DNA of 64,000 nucleotides from assembly GCF_027270735.1 (NCBI RefSeq), contig NZ_JAPWIJ010000003.1, positions 186,001 through 250,000 on the forward strand, given 5' to 3'. Below are positions 42,098 through 51,261 of this stretch, piece by piece; the stretch's first letter is position 1, and every line of letters starts with the position of its first letter. The notes below the pieces were generated by a model. The model saw only the letters and a program-made list of their open reading frames with translations, searched no databases and was not told where the DNA came from. The translations under genes and the position numbers were made by a program. This DNA comes from Rhodococcus ruber. Its GTDB lineage: Bacteria; Actinomycetota; Actinomycetes; Mycobacteriales; Mycobacteriaceae.

Positions 42098-42994
42098 TCA
42101 CTCCCCCTTCGTCGATGGATCGGTCTCGGTGGTGTTCGGCTGTGGTGGCACGGTGGCCGAGGGCGCAGGCGCAGGCTTGTCTCGCACCGTCTCCGCAACT
42201 GCTTCGGCTCCGACATCGGGATGTCCGTCGTCCGGTCGCGATACGGCCTCGGGAGCAGACATGGCGTGCTCTCGCGCGTAGAGCAGACCGGTGAGAGTGG
42301 CTTCGCCTGCGCCACCGGATGATTCGACCGCCTCGGGGCGGTCATCGGGAAATCCGGCGAGAATTCGTTCGGTCTCACGAAACGTGCACAGTGGCGCTCC
42401 ACGCGTCGGGGTGACCTGGGCACCGGATCGAAGTGCATCGACCAGATCCCGCGCAGACGACGGGGTGCTGTTGTCGAAGAACTCCCAATTGACCATCATC
42501 ACCGGTGCGTAGTCGCACGCGGCGTTGCATTCGATGTGTTCGAGAGTGATGGTGCCGTCGGCGGTCGTCTCGCCATGGTCGATGTCGAGGTGGTCGCGCA
42601 GGGTGTCCATGATGGCGTCGCCGCCCATGACGGCGCACAGGGTATTGGTGCACACGCCGACGCGGTACGTCCCCGTGGGCTCGCGGCGGTACATCGAATA
42701 GAACGTCGCGACGGCTGTGACCTCCGCACCGGTGAGTTCGAGCACGTCGGAACAGAATTCGATTCCTGCAGGGGTGAGGTAGCCGTCTTCGGATTGCACG
42801 AGGTGCAACAACGGCAGCAGTGCCGATCTGGCCTGCGGATAGCGCGCGACGACGATGGCGGCGTCGGTGTGCAGCCGGGCGAGTACCTCGGGGGTATACG
42901 ACGTTCGTGCACCGGGCGCGGCCAGTTGCACCGCCTCGTCCGGGCGGGCTCCGAGTTGAATCAGAACCGGCTCCGAGTGCGGCTGCGCGGTCAT
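42098..42994 (-). CDS. nuoE: NADH-quinone oxidoreductase subunit E
   Basis: A 298-residue thioredoxin-like [2Fe-2S] subunit. N1a ligands are in VCTNTLC and ECNAAC. The core ends near residue 205, and roughly 90 further residues form a low-complexity acidic, Pro/Ala-rich tail, longer than usual for NuoE. The ATG overlaps the nuoD stop. Confidence 0.95.
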   Translation of the reverse strand: MTAQPHSEPVLIQLGARPDEAVQLAAPGARTSYTPEVLARLHTDAAIVVARYPQARSALLPLLHLVQSEDGYLTPAGIEFCSDVLELTGAEVTAVATFYSMYRREPTGTYRVGVCTNTLCAVMGGDAIMDTLRDHLDIDHGETTADGTITLEHIECNAACDYAPVMMVNWEFFDNSTPSSARDLVDALRSGAQVTPTRGAPLCTFRETERILAGFPDDRPEAVESSGGAGEATLTGLLYAREHAMSAPEAVSRPDDGHPDVGAEAVAETVRDKPAPAPSATVPPQPNTTETDPSTKGE

Positions 42995-44289
42995 CGGTCC
43001 ACCCCACCCATCACCGGGTCGATACTGGCGACCGCGGCGATGACGTCGGAGATCATGCCGCCCTCGCACATCGCGGCCACTGCCTGCAGATTGGCGAAGG
43101 ACGGATCTCTGAAATGCACTCGGTACGGCCGTGATCCGCCGTCGCTGACGATGTGGACGCCCAGCTCACCTCGTGGTGACTCCACCGAAGACAGCACCTG
43201 CCCCGCCGGGACTCGCATCCCCTCGGTCACCAGTTTGAAGTGGTGGATCAGTGATTCCATCGAGGTGTTCATGATGGTGCGCACGTGATTCTGCGAGTTG
43301 CCGAGGCCATCGGGTCCCGACACCAGATCGGCAGGCCACGCGATCTTCTTGTCGTCGATGACGACGGGCCCTGGACGGAGTCGATCGAGGGTCTGTTCGA
43401 CGATCTTCAGCGACTCCTTCATCTCTTCGACCCGGATCAGATAGCGCCCGTAACAGTCACTTCCGGTGTCGGTCACCACGTCGAACTCGTAGCTGTCGTA
43501 TCCACAGTAGGGATCGGACCGGCGCAGATCGTAGGGCAGTCCGGTCGATCGAAGCACCGGACCGGTGACGCCGAGAGCCATACATCCGGTGAGGTCCAGG
43601 TAGCCGACGTTCTCGGTTCTGGCCTTCCAGATCGGGTTGTCGTTGAGCATGAGTTCGAGATCGCGAAGGCGTCCGGGAAGTACCCGGAGAAGCTCGCGCA
43701 CCTTGTCGATCGCATCGTCCGGGAGATCCTGAGACAGTCCTCCAGGACGGATGTAGGCGTGATTCATCCGGAGCCCGGTGATGGCCTCGAAGACGTCGAG
43801 GATCAGTTCTCGCTCACGGAAACCGAACAGCATCGCTGTCACCGCTCCCAATTCCATTCCGCCCGTTGCCAATGCAACCAAGTGGGACGAAATTCGATTG
43901 AGCTCCATCAGCATCACCCGGATCACCGTCGCGCGCTCTGGAATGTCGTCGGTGATGTCGAGCAGCTTCTCCACGCCGAGGCAGTACGCCGTTTCGTTGA
44001 AGAACGGCGACAAGTAATCCATGCGGGTGACGAACGTGACGCCCTGGGTCCAGTTTCTATATTCGAGGTTCTTCTCGATTCCGGTATGCAGGTATCCGAT
44101 CCCGCATCGAGCCTCGGTGACGGTCTCGCCCTCGATTTCGAGAATCAACCGCAGTACCCCGTGGGTGGACGGGTGTTGCGGACCCATGTTCACCACGATC
44201 CGTTCGGTGCCGGACCCGCGCGCCAGTTCGACGACGTCGTCCCAGTCCTGGCCCGATACCGCGTAGATGGTTTCGTCTGTTGCGCTCAT
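42991..44289 (-). CDS. nuoD: NADH-quinone oxidoreductase subunit D
   Basis: A 432-residue 49-kDa-type subunit lining the quinone cavity. [17 protein letters not shown] and [11 protein letters not shown] are diagnostic, and the C-terminus ends [12 protein letters not shown]. The start at 44289 shares one base with the nuoC stop (TGATG). Confidence 0.96.
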   Translation of the reverse strand: MSATDETIYAVSGQDWDDVVELARGSGTERIVVNMGPQHPSTHGVLRLILEIEGETVTEARCGIGYLHTGIEKNLEYRNWTQGVTFVTRMDYLSPFFNETAYCLGVEKLLDITDDIPERATVIRVMLMELNRISSHLVALATGGMELGAVTAMLFGFRERELILDVFEAITGLRMNHAYIRPGGLSQDLPDDAIDKVRELLRVLPGRLRDLELMLNDNPIWKARTENVGYLDLTGCMALGVTGPVLRSTGLPYDLRRSDPYCGYDSYEFDVVTDTGSDCYGRYLIRVEEMKESLKIVEQTLDRLRPGPVVIDDKKIAWPADLVSGPDGLGNSQNHVRTIMNTSMESLIHHFKLVTEGMRVPAGQVLSSVESPRGELGVHIVSDGGSRPYRVHFRDPSFANLQAVAAMCEGGMISDVIAAVASIDPVMGGVDR

Positions 44290-44945
44290 CAGTTGTACGA
44301 CCTGCGCTCGTTCGGGGGCGCGACCCGAGCGCCCTTGTACTCGATGGGAATTCCGCCCAGCGGATAGTCCTTGCGTTGCGGGTGACCGACCCAGTCGTCG
44401 GGCATCTCGATACGCGTCAGTGCAGGGTGACCGTCGAACACGATGCCGAAGAAGTCGTAGACCTCGCGTTCGTGCCAGTCGTTGGTGGGATACACCCCGC
44501 AGAGCGAGGGCGTGTGCGGATCTGCATCGGGGACGGCGACTTCCAGTCGCAGGCGACGTCCGTGTGTGATGGAGACGAGGTGATAGACCACATGCAATTC
44601 GCGGCCGACCTGATCCGGGTAATGCACACCCGATGCGCCCGTACACAACTCGAATCGGAGCTCCTCGTCGTCACGCAGCGCGCGGGCCACCGCGCAGACG
44701 TGTTCTCTAGTGAGATGCGCGGTCAACTCGCCCCGATGTAACACCACGCGTTCGACGGCGTCCTCGTACGACACCGCGCCGGATTCGAGAACTGCGGCCA
44801 GCCGGTCGACCACAGCATCGAAGTAGCCGCCGTAGGGCCGCACGGCGGTGTCGATCGCGGCCACCGGAGGCTGCAGTCGGCCGTAACCGGATGTGTCACC
44901 GGTGCCCTGGACACCGAACATCCCGCGGGGTCCGTGCGCGGTCAT
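44289..44945 (-). CDS. nuoC: NADH-quinone oxidoreductase subunit C
   Basis: A 218-residue 30-kDa-type subunit. It shows [20 protein letters not shown] and the C-terminal [15 protein letters not shown]. It is a separate gene rather than a NuoCD fusion. The ATG at 44945 overlaps the nuoB stop. Confidence 0.95.
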   Translation of the reverse strand: MTAHGPRGMFGVQGTGDTSGYGRLQPPVAAIDTAVRPYGGYFDAVVDRLAAVLESGAVSYEDAVERVVLHRGELTAHLTREHVCAVARALRDDEELRFELCTGASGVHYPDQVGRELHVVYHLVSITHGRRLRLEVAVPDADPHTPSLCGVYPTNDWHEREVYDFFGIVFDGHPALTRIEMPDDWVGHPQRKDYPLGGIPIEYKGARVAPPNERRSYN

Positions 44946-45496
44946 CGCAGCAGGCCTTTGAGATCGATCGTCGGGGTGGACGACAGCGCCGCGGCTTCGG
45001 CTGCCGCGCGCACCTGCTCGCGATTCACGCCGAGCGGCATTTCCTGAATCTTCTTGTGCAGCTCCAGGATTGCGTTGAGCAACATCTCCGGCCGCGGCGG
45101 GCAACCCGGCAGATAGATGTCGACGGGAACGATGTGGTCGACGCCTTGGACCACCGCGTAATTGTTGAACATTCCGCCCGAGGACGCGCAGACCCCCATG
45201 GCCAGGACCCATTTGGGTTCGGCCATCTGGTCGTACACCTGCCGCAGTACCGGACCCATCTTCTGGCTGACGCGCCCCGCCACGATCATCAGATCCGCTT
45301 GGCGCGGAGACGCGCGAAACGCTTCCATACCGAATCGGGCGAGATCGAACCGACCGGACGTAGTGGCCATCATTTCGATCGCGCAGCACGCGAGACCGAA
45401 TGTGGCCGGCCACAGCGAACCCTTACGGGCGTATCCGGCCAACCCTTCGACGGTGGTCAGCAGAAATCCACTGGGTAGCTTCTCTTCGAGTCCCAT
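44942..45496 (-). CDS. nuoB: NADH-quinone oxidoreductase subunit B
   Basis: A 184-residue subunit holding the N2 cluster that reduces quinone. The tandem cysteines LACCAIEMM, then MGVCASSGG and GCPPRPE supply the four ligands. It starts 55 bases after nuoA, the largest gap inside the operon. Confidence 0.97.
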   Translation of the reverse strand: MGLEEKLPSGFLLTTVEGLAGYARKGSLWPATFGLACCAIEMMATTSGRFDLARFGMEAFRASPRQADLMIVAGRVSQKMGPVLRQVYDQMAEPKWVLAMGVCASSGGMFNNYAVVQGVDHIVPVDIYLPGCPPRPEMLLNAILELHKKIQEMPLGVNREQVRAAAEAAALSSTPTIDLKGLLR

Positions 45497-45551
45497 CGAT
45501 CACGCTCTTTCGCTTTCGCAGAATTGAGAACAAGCACCGTTCTTCGTCGAA

Positions 45552-45911
45552 TCAGTCCCAACCGAGTCCGCCTCGCCGCCACTCGTAGACGTAGGCGACC
45601 GACACGTTGACGACGAACAGCGCCATGGCGACGAGCCCGAATGCTCCCAACACGTCGAGGTGGACCGCCCACGGATAGAGGAAGACGATCTCGATGTCGA
45701 AGATGATGAACAGCATCGCGGTCAGGTAGAACTTCACCGGAAATCGTTGGCCCGTAGGCGCATGCATCGTCGGCTCGATACCGCATTCGTAGGCGTCGAA
45801 TTTGGCGCGGTTGTATCGCGCGGGCCCCACCATGGTGCCGACCATCACCGAGAACACCGCGAACGCGATCGCAATGACACCGAGAACGAGAATCGGAACG
45901 TAGGCGTTCAT
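45552..45911 (-). CDS. nuoA: NADH-quinone oxidoreductase subunit A
   Basis: A 119-residue subunit with three membrane spans. YECGIEPTMHAP and FLYPWAVHLDVLG are diagnostic. It is the first gene of nuoA-N. The ATG at 45911 has a GGGAG site 11 bases upstream. A CRP/GlxR-like palindrome lies about 65-80 bases upstream of the start. Confidence 0.96.
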   Translation of the reverse strand: MNAYVPILVLGVIAIAFAVFSVMVGTMVGPARYNRAKFDAYECGIEPTMHAPTGQRFPVKFYLTAMLFIIFDIEIVFLYPWAVHLDVLGAFGLVAMALFVVNVSVAYVYEWRRGGLGWD

Positions 45912-45975
45912 TCGGGCATCCGCTCCCTCGATCGACGTCCGCGCCGACGCGAGGTAAATGCGACGACCGTACCAA

Positions 45976-45991
45976 TGTGACCTGAACCACA
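45976..45991. promoter_or_regulatory. CRP/GlxR-like site upstream of nuoA
   Basis: TGTGACCTGAACCACA matches the TGTGA-N6-TCACA consensus with one mismatch. It lies 65-80 bases before the nuoA ATG, within the expected promoter region. Confidence 0.55.
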
Positions 45992-46089
45992 CAGTATGGG
46001 TTCGGTGCGGATCTCGCGGGATTTCGAGCAGTCCAGTTTCGTAAACCGTTGACGCGCATGGGTCACCCGCCCTCGGACCCCCTCTTCGA

Positions 46090-46105
46090 TGTGATCCATA
46101 TCACT
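46090..46105. promoter_or_regulatory. CRP/GlxR-like site between nuoA and the aquaporin gene
   Basis: TGTGATCCATATCACT matches TGTGA-N6-TCACA with one mismatch at the last base. It lies 96-111 bases before the aquaporin ATG and could act on either divergent unit. The rest of the 289-base nuoA-aquaporin gap shows no other clear element. Confidence 0.6.
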
Positions 46106-46200
46106 CCACCGCCACATGCGGTCCATGCAACGGATGACGACCAATCTCCGAACATTTCCGGCCGCCCGACCCGGGCTGCCGACATCACGAAGGAGACACG

Positions 46201-46914
46201 ATGAAGTCGATTTCCATCTCCGCGCTCGCCGCTGAGGGACTCGGCACTGCCCTGCTGGTCATTTTCGGTGTCGGCACTGCCGTCATCGCCGGAGACACCG
46301 TCGGGACCCCTGGCATCGCACTGGCGTTCGGGCTCACCTTGCTCGCCCTCGTCTACGCGATCGGCCCGATCTCCGGCTGCCACATCAACCCGGCCGTGAC
46401 GATCGGAGCCTTGATAGCTCGCGCCATCACCCCGATCAAGGCTGTGTTCTACATCGCCGCCCAGGCCGTCGGTGCAGTGATCGGCGCGCTGATCGTGCTG
46501 TTGGTCGCGTCCGGCCGTCCCGGATACGACATGTCGTCGGACGGTCTGGGCACCAATGGATTCGGCACCTCCTCGCCCGGAGAATACGGGCTGGCGTCGG
46601 TAGCGGTGTTCGAGACGATCGCGACCGGCCTACTCGTCCTCGTCGTACTGGCCACCACGGCCCCCACCGTTCACCCCGTCGTGGCGGCCGGCATCCCGAT
46701 CGGCCTGACCCTGACCGTGGTCCACCTGCTCGGCATCGGAATCGATTCGACCTCGGTCAACCCTGCTCGGTCCTTCGGCCCAGCCCTCGTCGCCGGCGGT
46801 CCTGCCCTGTCACAACTGTGGGTGTTCGTGGTGTTTCCCGTGCTCGGAGCGGTCATAGCCGGCTCGATCCACCGGTTCGTGCTGACGGTGCCCGCATCGG
46901 AAAAGACGGTCTGA
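46201..46914 (+). CDS. aqpZ: Aquaporin (AqpZ-like MIP channel)
   Basis: A 237-residue six-span water channel. Both NPA boxes are present, at 63-65 (HINPAV) and 187-189 (SVNPARSFG). Selectivity-filter residues read as Phe43, His175 and Arg190, the water-specific set rather than the glycerol set. The loop between spans 3 and 4 is Gly/Ser-rich. A GAAGGAGA ribosome site precedes the ATG. It is divergent from nuoA with CRP-like sites between, and converges on the receiver-like gene with one base between stops. Confidence 0.92.
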   Translation: MKSISISALAAEGLGTALLVIFGVGTAVIAGDTVGTPGIALAFGLTLLALVYAIGPISGCHINPAVTIGALIARAITPIKAVFYIAAQAVGAVIGALIVLLVASGRPGYDMSSDGLGTNGFGTSSPGEYGLASVAVFETIATGLLVLVVLATTAPTVHPVVAAGIPIGLTLTVVHLLGIGIDSTSVNPARSFGPALVAGGPALSQLWVFVVFPVLGAVIAGSIHRFVLTVPASEKTV

Positions 46915-46915
46915 C

Positions 46916-47356
46916 CTAGAGCGATCGAGAGACCGGGGCACCGACGCGTACCGAGTGCTGCCTCAGCAGATCGACCACTGCCCGTCCCAGCCGAATCGGA
47001 TCGAGCGGATGGGGAACAGCAGCCTCGGCGCGTGACCAGTCTGCCAACCATCTGTCGTCGGGGCGTCCGATGAGAACCAGCACCGGCGGGCACGGGTCGA
47101 TCTCGTCCTTGAGCTGCTTCGCCAGGCCGAGGCCCCCGACGGGCGAGGACTCGCCGTCGAGGATGGCCAAGTCGACTCCGCCCGCATCCAAGTGCTCGAT
47201 GACGACGGCCGCCGTAGCGACGTCCACGTAGTCGATCTCGCCGAGCGCCGGATCCGGTCGAGTTCCCACTGCAGATGTCACCTGAGCGCGAGTCTCGGCG
47301 TTGCTGCTGTAGACGAGCACCCGCACACGAGCTGGTCGATCAGTGGCGTCGGACAC
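46916..47356 (-). CDS. Receiver-domain-like response regulator (Rv3143-like)
   Basis: A 146-residue stand-alone receiver-type domain. VRVLVYSSNAETRAQV begins the fold. The phosphoacceptor position is likely the Asp in VDLAILDGESSPVGG, and VLVLIGRPDDRWLADWSRAE follows. No output domain is present. M. tuberculosis Rv3143, a single-domain regulator, also lies next to nuo (nuoA is Rv3145), so the linkage is conserved. The usual acidic pair near the N-terminus is replaced by Ser-Asn, so phosphorylation may be atypical. The GTG lies seven bases after TAGCAT. Confidence 0.78.
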   Translation of the reverse strand: MSDATDRPARVRVLVYSSNAETRAQVTSAVGTRPDPALGEIDYVDVATAAVVIEHLDAGGVDLAILDGESSPVGGLGLAKQLKDEIDPCPPVLVLIGRPDDRWLADWSRAEAAVPHPLDPIRLGRAVVDLLRQHSVRVGAPVSRSL

Positions 47357-47363
47357 ACCGGCG

Positions 47364-47369
47364 ATGCTA
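47364..47369 (-). promoter_or_regulatory. Putative -10 element of the receiver-like gene (leaderless)
   Basis: TAGCAT on the minus strand lies seven bases before the GTG at 47356, with no Shine-Dalgarno. Confidence 0.45.
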
Positions 47370-47436
47370 CCGCGCGGCCGACGAGGAGGGGCCGAAACAG
47401 CCAGGGCGGAAGTGCATTCGACGTTCACAGTGTCGA

Positions 47437-48087
47437 TCAGGATGCGATGGTGACGACTACCGCGGCGGGATTTTCCGTGGTGGTCACCGTGAACTCGGGT
47501 CGATCGGTACCCACACCGATGAACGATTGCGAGATTCCGCCGGGATCGGCCAGAAAGTCGACCGAGACCACGGCGGAACCTGCATCGTTGCGAATTCGCT
47601 CTGGCCCGGCGTAGGCCTCGACGCTGTCATCGGATCCCGTCGACGTACCCGACAGGTCGACCTGCAGTACGGATTTTCCGGGCACCGCCACAGGCTCACT
47701 CGTGGCATACCGCACCGCCTCGTCGACATAACGAACCGTGTACGACACCGGACCGTTGCCTGCCATTCGATATTCGACGGCCGAGGACCCCACGAACAGG
47801 ACATCGGTGACACCGACCGGCAACATTCCCGGATATCGAGCACCTTCGAGACTCGGAGGAAGCTCGTCGACGTAGGGAATCACGGCCGTCGGAGCTGCGG
47901 TGGGACCCGGAACAGCGAACGGATCTCCGACCACCAGAGAACCCGTGACCGTGGTGTAGTTCGTGCTCGCCGAGACCTCGTCCAACCGAGGTGTCACGTC
48001 ACCACCGGAGCAGCTCGCGAGCAGGACGACCAGTAGTGACCCGGCCGCCAAGGACGCGGCCGGCTCGCTGCGGTGACCTTCGTGCAT
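47437..48087 (-). CDS. Lipoprotein with AMIN-like domain
   Basis: A 216-residue protein with a lipoprotein signal: a hydrophobic stretch LAAGSLLVVLLASC with the lipobox Leu-Ala-Ser-Cys near residues 24-27. The mature part contains SAVEYRMAGNGPVSYTVRYV and SVLQVDLSGTS, resembling the AMIN-like domain of actinobacterial secreted proteins. It is probably anchored at the outer face of the membrane. Role unknown. The ATG at 48087 lies six bases after TACGGT. It precedes the receiver-like gene by 80 bases. Confidence 0.78.
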   Translation of the reverse strand: MHEGHRSEPAASLAAGSLLVVLLASCSGGDVTPRLDEVSASTNYTTVTGSLVVGDPFAVPGPTAAPTAVIPYVDELPPSLEGARYPGMLPVGVTDVLFVGSSAVEYRMAGNGPVSYTVRYVDEAVRYATSEPVAVPGKSVLQVDLSGTSTGSDDSVEAYAGPERIRNDAGSAVVSVDFLADPGGISQSFIGVGTDRPEFTVTTTENPAAVVVTIAS

Positions 48088-48093
48088 CGCCGT

Positions 48094-48099
48094 ACCGTA
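48094..48099 (-). promoter_or_regulatory. Putative -10 element of the lipoprotein gene (leaderless)
   Basis: TACGGT on the minus strand lies six bases before the lipoprotein ATG, with no Shine-Dalgarno. Confidence 0.45.
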
Positions 48100-48173
48100 C
48101 CGAAGAAACCGTTCGGTTCGGTAGTGGTGCTTCGACGCGATTCGGTCACGATTGCGCCGACGGTCGATCCTGC

Positions 48174-48179
48174 TAGCGT
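48174..48179 (+). promoter_or_regulatory. Putative -10 element of the 91-residue protein gene (leaderless)
   Basis: TAGCGT lies six bases before the ATG at 48186. A GGAG lies too close to the start to be a good ribosome site. Confidence 0.45.
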
Positions 48180-48185
48180 CGGAGC

Positions 48186-48461
48186 ATGGAGCCGAAAAGT
48201 TATTCGTCCGGTGAGCGTGTATTCGGTCCACCCAACGGAACGTTCGACGCAGATTGGGCTGCGACAGCGCTGCGGTCCAACCGCCCCGAACTGGATCATC
48301 CCACCTCGGTTCGGCTCGTCGAGCAGGCCTGGGAGCTCCTTCGGACACAGGGCCTTCGCGGCGAGGGTCTCACCCGGGCTCTCGACCTGGAGCCCGAACT
48401 GGCCGCCGCAGTCTCTGCGGTCGCCACCGAGACCGCAGAGCTCTACCTCGACCCCAGGTAG
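48186..48461 (+). CDS. Small conserved hypothetical protein, 91 residues
   Basis: Unrecognised. It starts MEPKSYSSGERVFGPPNGTF. The second half is helical (SVRLVEQAWELLRTQGLRGEG and ELAAAVSAVATETAELYL), so it may be a small helical binding protein. It is divergent from the lipoprotein gene and converges on the FHA-ABC gene with eight bases between. Confidence 0.62.
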   Translation: MEPKSYSSGERVFGPPNGTFDADWAATALRSNRPELDHPTSVRLVEQAWELLRTQGLRGEGLTRALDLEPELAAAVSAVATETAELYLDPR

Positions 48462-48469
48462 CTGCCCGG

Positions 48470-50752
48470 TCAGGTTCTGCTGAGCCGATGCCGTACAAGG
48501 GCGAACATCAGCCCGCCGAGGATCGACAGCACCAGCATGCTCAGAACCCACGGTGCCGGCTCGTGTTGCCAGAGCACGTCCTGTTGTGCGGAGGGAACGT
48601 GCGACCGAATGTCGACCGTCGATGCCCCCGCCGCGAACCCCCACCGCGCGGGCAGCAGCCACGACAGTTGATCGAGCACGATGCGTCCGGTCACCGGAAT
48701 CAAGCCACCGCACAGTACGAGTTGCGCCATCACCGTGACCACCATCATCGGCATGACCTGCTCGGCGGATTTCGCCATCGCCGACAACGCCAATCCAAGT
48801 ATCGCCGAACACGCAGTGGTGGCCGCGATCACGAGCATCAATTCGATCGCGCCACTGTGCACGAAAGAACCGGGCAACAGGGACGCGGATTCCGGAGACC
48901 CCTTACCCAGCAGCACCAGTGACACCAGGACCAGTGCCTGGATTACCGCCACCGCGCCGAACACCGCCGTCTTCGCTACCAAGTAGGCACCGGGGTCGAG
49001 GCCTGCCGCACGCTCGCGCCGAAATATTGTGCGCTCGCCCACCAGATCACGCGCCGACAGCGACAGTCCCATGAAGCAGGCACCCACGATCAGCAGCACC
49101 ATGATCTGCACCGGTTCGGTCGGCGCGTCCTGACCCGCCGCTCCGAACCCGCTGCGGCCCGGAACGACGAGCGCCAGCACACCGAGCAGCACCGGTAGGA
49201 CGGTCAAGAAGAGGAAGTAGCCCCGATCTGCGGCAATGAGACGCAACTGTCGACGGGCAACGGTATCGAGCTGTCGACGGAAGGTCGTCGCGGAGCCGGC
49301 TCGGTACGCGTTCACCGATCCGGTTCTCGGTGCGGACGGCGGCTGCGGACGGCGCGGTCGCCGTGCTCTGTACGCGTCGAACACCGAATTCGGATCTGCG
49401 GCGACCGCAGCGAACGCGTCGGCCCAGTCCGCAGTACCCAGCGCCTCTCCTACGCCGCCTGCCGGACCGCGATAGGCAGTCTTCCCGCCTGGCGCGAGAA
49501 GCAAGACCTGGTCGCACATATCGAGGTACGTCACCGAATGAGTCACGACGATCACGACGCGCCCGGCGTCGGCCAACTCTCGCATCATCGCCATGACTTG
49601 ACGATCGAGAGCAGGATCCAGGCCGGAGGTGGGTTCGTCGAGGATGAGCAGTGAAGGGCCGGTGAGCAATTCGAGCGCAACCGATGCGCGTTTTCGCTGC
49701 CCACCGGACAGGGCGTCGATCCGGGTGTCCGCATGTTCGGTCAGAGACAGCTCGGCGAGAACACCCGCGACGACAGCCGCGCGGTCCGATGCCGTGGTGT
49801 CGGGTGGCAGGCGAAGCTCGGCAGCGTAGGTGAGCGCCTGCGTCACGGTCAGCTGTCGGTGCAACACATCGTCCTGTGGAACCATGCCGATGCGTCCGCG
49901 AAGGGCCGGGTACTCCGCGTGCACGTCGTGACCGTCGAACATCACCGAGCCGGTGGTCGGTGTGGTCACACCGGAAACGACTGTGGACAGCGTCGACTTG
50001 CCTGCGCCGGACGGGCCGATCAACGCAGTCAGCGTTCCGTGTGCAGCGTCGAGGTCGACCTCGGTCAGGAGCGTCGTGTTGCTCCCCACCACCAGTCCGA
50101 CGCCGTGCACCACGAGACCGTCGTATGTCGTTTCCGCTGCCCGGGGCACGATGGCTCGGTCGACGACAAGAAAATCGACGTTCCCGATCGTGAACACCTG
50201 CCCGTCGAGCAGCTGCGTCGAAGTGACGCGGTGCCCGCCGACGTACGTACCGTTCATGCTGCCGAGGTCCTCGATACACAATCCGTCCGGCCCCGCCGAC
50301 ACCCTGGCGTGCCTGCGCGAGACGAGGACATCGGACACTACGACGTCGTTGTCGTCGGTGCGGCCGAGAGTCACGCCGGTCGCCGGAACCGCGATCGGCA
50401 CGTTGGGTCGAGCGAGAACGTACGCCGTGGAATCCAGTGGTTCGGTATTCGGGACGATGGTCAGCAGAGGGCCCGATCGCGGGTCACCGAGGCGTACGTC
50501 GACGGGGGCGAACACCGTGAGAGCATCGGCGATCGGAGACCCGTCGACGAAGGTTCCGTTGGCACTGCCGGTGTCTCGGATCGTCCACCGACCGCGCCAC
50601 ACCAGCTCGGCGTGATGTCTCGAGACGAGCGGGTCGTGCACCGGCAGCAGATGACCCTCGTCTCGGCCGATAGTCACCGGAACTGCGCCGTCGAACGTTC
50701 GGTGCACCGACCCGATGCGCACCGTCACCGACGGAATCCCCCGACTCTCCAT
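48470..50752 (-). CDS. FHA-FHA-ABC exporter fusion (Rv1747-like)
   Basis: A 760-residue protein. Two forkhead-associated domains (about 24-72 and 127-175) carry phosphothreonine-binding motifs VTIGR...SRHHAEL...GSANGT and VTLGR...SRRHARV...GSMNGT. An ABC ATPase follows with Walker A GPSGAGKST at 246-254, signature LSGGQRKRASVAL and Walker B LLILDEPTSGLDP. An ABC-2 type membrane domain with about six spans is at 520-755. In M. tuberculosis, Rv1747 is phosphorylated by PknF and exports cell-envelope material; no kinase gene is next to it here. It starts nine bases after the small membrane protein gene. Confidence 0.9.
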   Translation of the reverse strand: MESRGIPSVTVRIGSVHRTFDGAVPVTIGRDEGHLLPVHDPLVSRHHAELVWRGRWTIRDTGSANGTFVDGSPIADALTVFAPVDVRLGDPRSGPLLTIVPNTEPLDSTAYVLARPNVPIAVPATGVTLGRTDDNDVVVSDVLVSRRHARVSAGPDGLCIEDLGSMNGTYVGGHRVTSTQLLDGQVFTIGNVDFLVVDRAIVPRAAETTYDGLVVHGVGLVVGSNTTLLTEVDLDAAHGTLTALIGPSGAGKSTLSTVVSGVTTPTTGSVMFDGHDVHAEYPALRGRIGMVPQDDVLHRQLTVTQALTYAAELRLPPDTTASDRAAVVAGVLAELSLTEHADTRIDALSGGQRKRASVALELLTGPSLLILDEPTSGLDPALDRQVMAMMRELADAGRVVIVVTHSVTYLDMCDQVLLLAPGGKTAYRGPAGGVGEALGTADWADAFAAVAADPNSVFDAYRARRPRRPQPPSAPRTGSVNAYRAGSATTFRRQLDTVARRQLRLIAADRGYFLFLTVLPVLLGVLALVVPGRSGFGAAGQDAPTEPVQIMVLLIVGACFMGLSLSARDLVGERTIFRRERAAGLDPGAYLVAKTAVFGAVAVIQALVLVSLVLLGKGSPESASLLPGSFVHSGAIELMLVIAATTACSAILGLALSAMAKSAEQVMPMMVVTVMAQLVLCGGLIPVTGRIVLDQLSWLLPARWGFAAGASTVDIRSHVPSAQQDVLWQHEPAPWVLSMLVLSILGGLMFALVRHRLSRT

Positions 50753-50761
50753 GGGCGGATC

Positions 50762-51196
50762 CTAGTTCGGCCCGAAGAACTGCTCGACGACGAACCCGAC
50801 GACGAGCACCGCCGTTCCGCCGATCTCGCCGACGATCAGCGCGTACATGAACACGTGCGTTCCGGCAACCGGCTGGACGAATTGGTTCTCGGTGTCCCGG
50901 CGGACTCCGTGCACGGTGTACCCGGCGATCGCACCCACGAAGAACAGCAACACCACCGATGCGGCGGTCAGATCGACCGGAACCGGCCAGGCACTGAAGT
51001 GCGCCAGAACTGCCAGCACCAGCGCGGCGAACGAGTACATCAGCGCCGCTCGATGGGCGATGTCGACGTATCGATGCGCCGTCCGGTCCGCCGAGGTCGA
51101 CATCTGGCGATATTTCAGCACCCCCAACCCCAGAGCCCACAGCAACAGAAGACCGGCCGCGAGGACGATCACCTTCGTATCCAGCTCCAACTGCAT
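50762..51196 (-). CDS. Four-span membrane protein of unknown function
   Basis: A 144-residue protein with four hydrophobic segments (about 8-26, 48-66, 74-94 and 112-135). A basic cytoplasmic loop KYRQMSTSADRTAHRYVDI lies after the first, and VHGVRRDTENQFVQPVAG before the fourth. I do not recognise the family. It is nine bases upstream of the FHA-ABC exporter gene, so it is probably cotranscribed and may work with it. Confidence 0.7.
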   Translation of the reverse strand: MQLELDTKVIVLAAGLLLLWALGLGVLKYRQMSTSADRTAHRYVDIAHRAALMYSFAALVLAVLAHFSAWPVPVDLTAASVVLLFFVGAIAGYTVHGVRRDTENQFVQPVAGTHVFMYALIVGEIGGTAVLVVGFVVEQFFGPN

Positions 51197-51249
51197 CTTC
51201 GGCTCCCCACTCGATTACGCGCCGAAGGTAGCACCGCCGCCTGCTTTGT

Positions 51250-51255
51250 TACCGT
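51250..51255 (+). promoter_or_regulatory. Putative -10 element of the comB-like gene (leaderless)
   Basis: TACCGT lies six bases before the ATG at 51262, with no Shine-Dalgarno. Confidence 0.45.
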
Positions 51256-51261
51256 TCGGCA

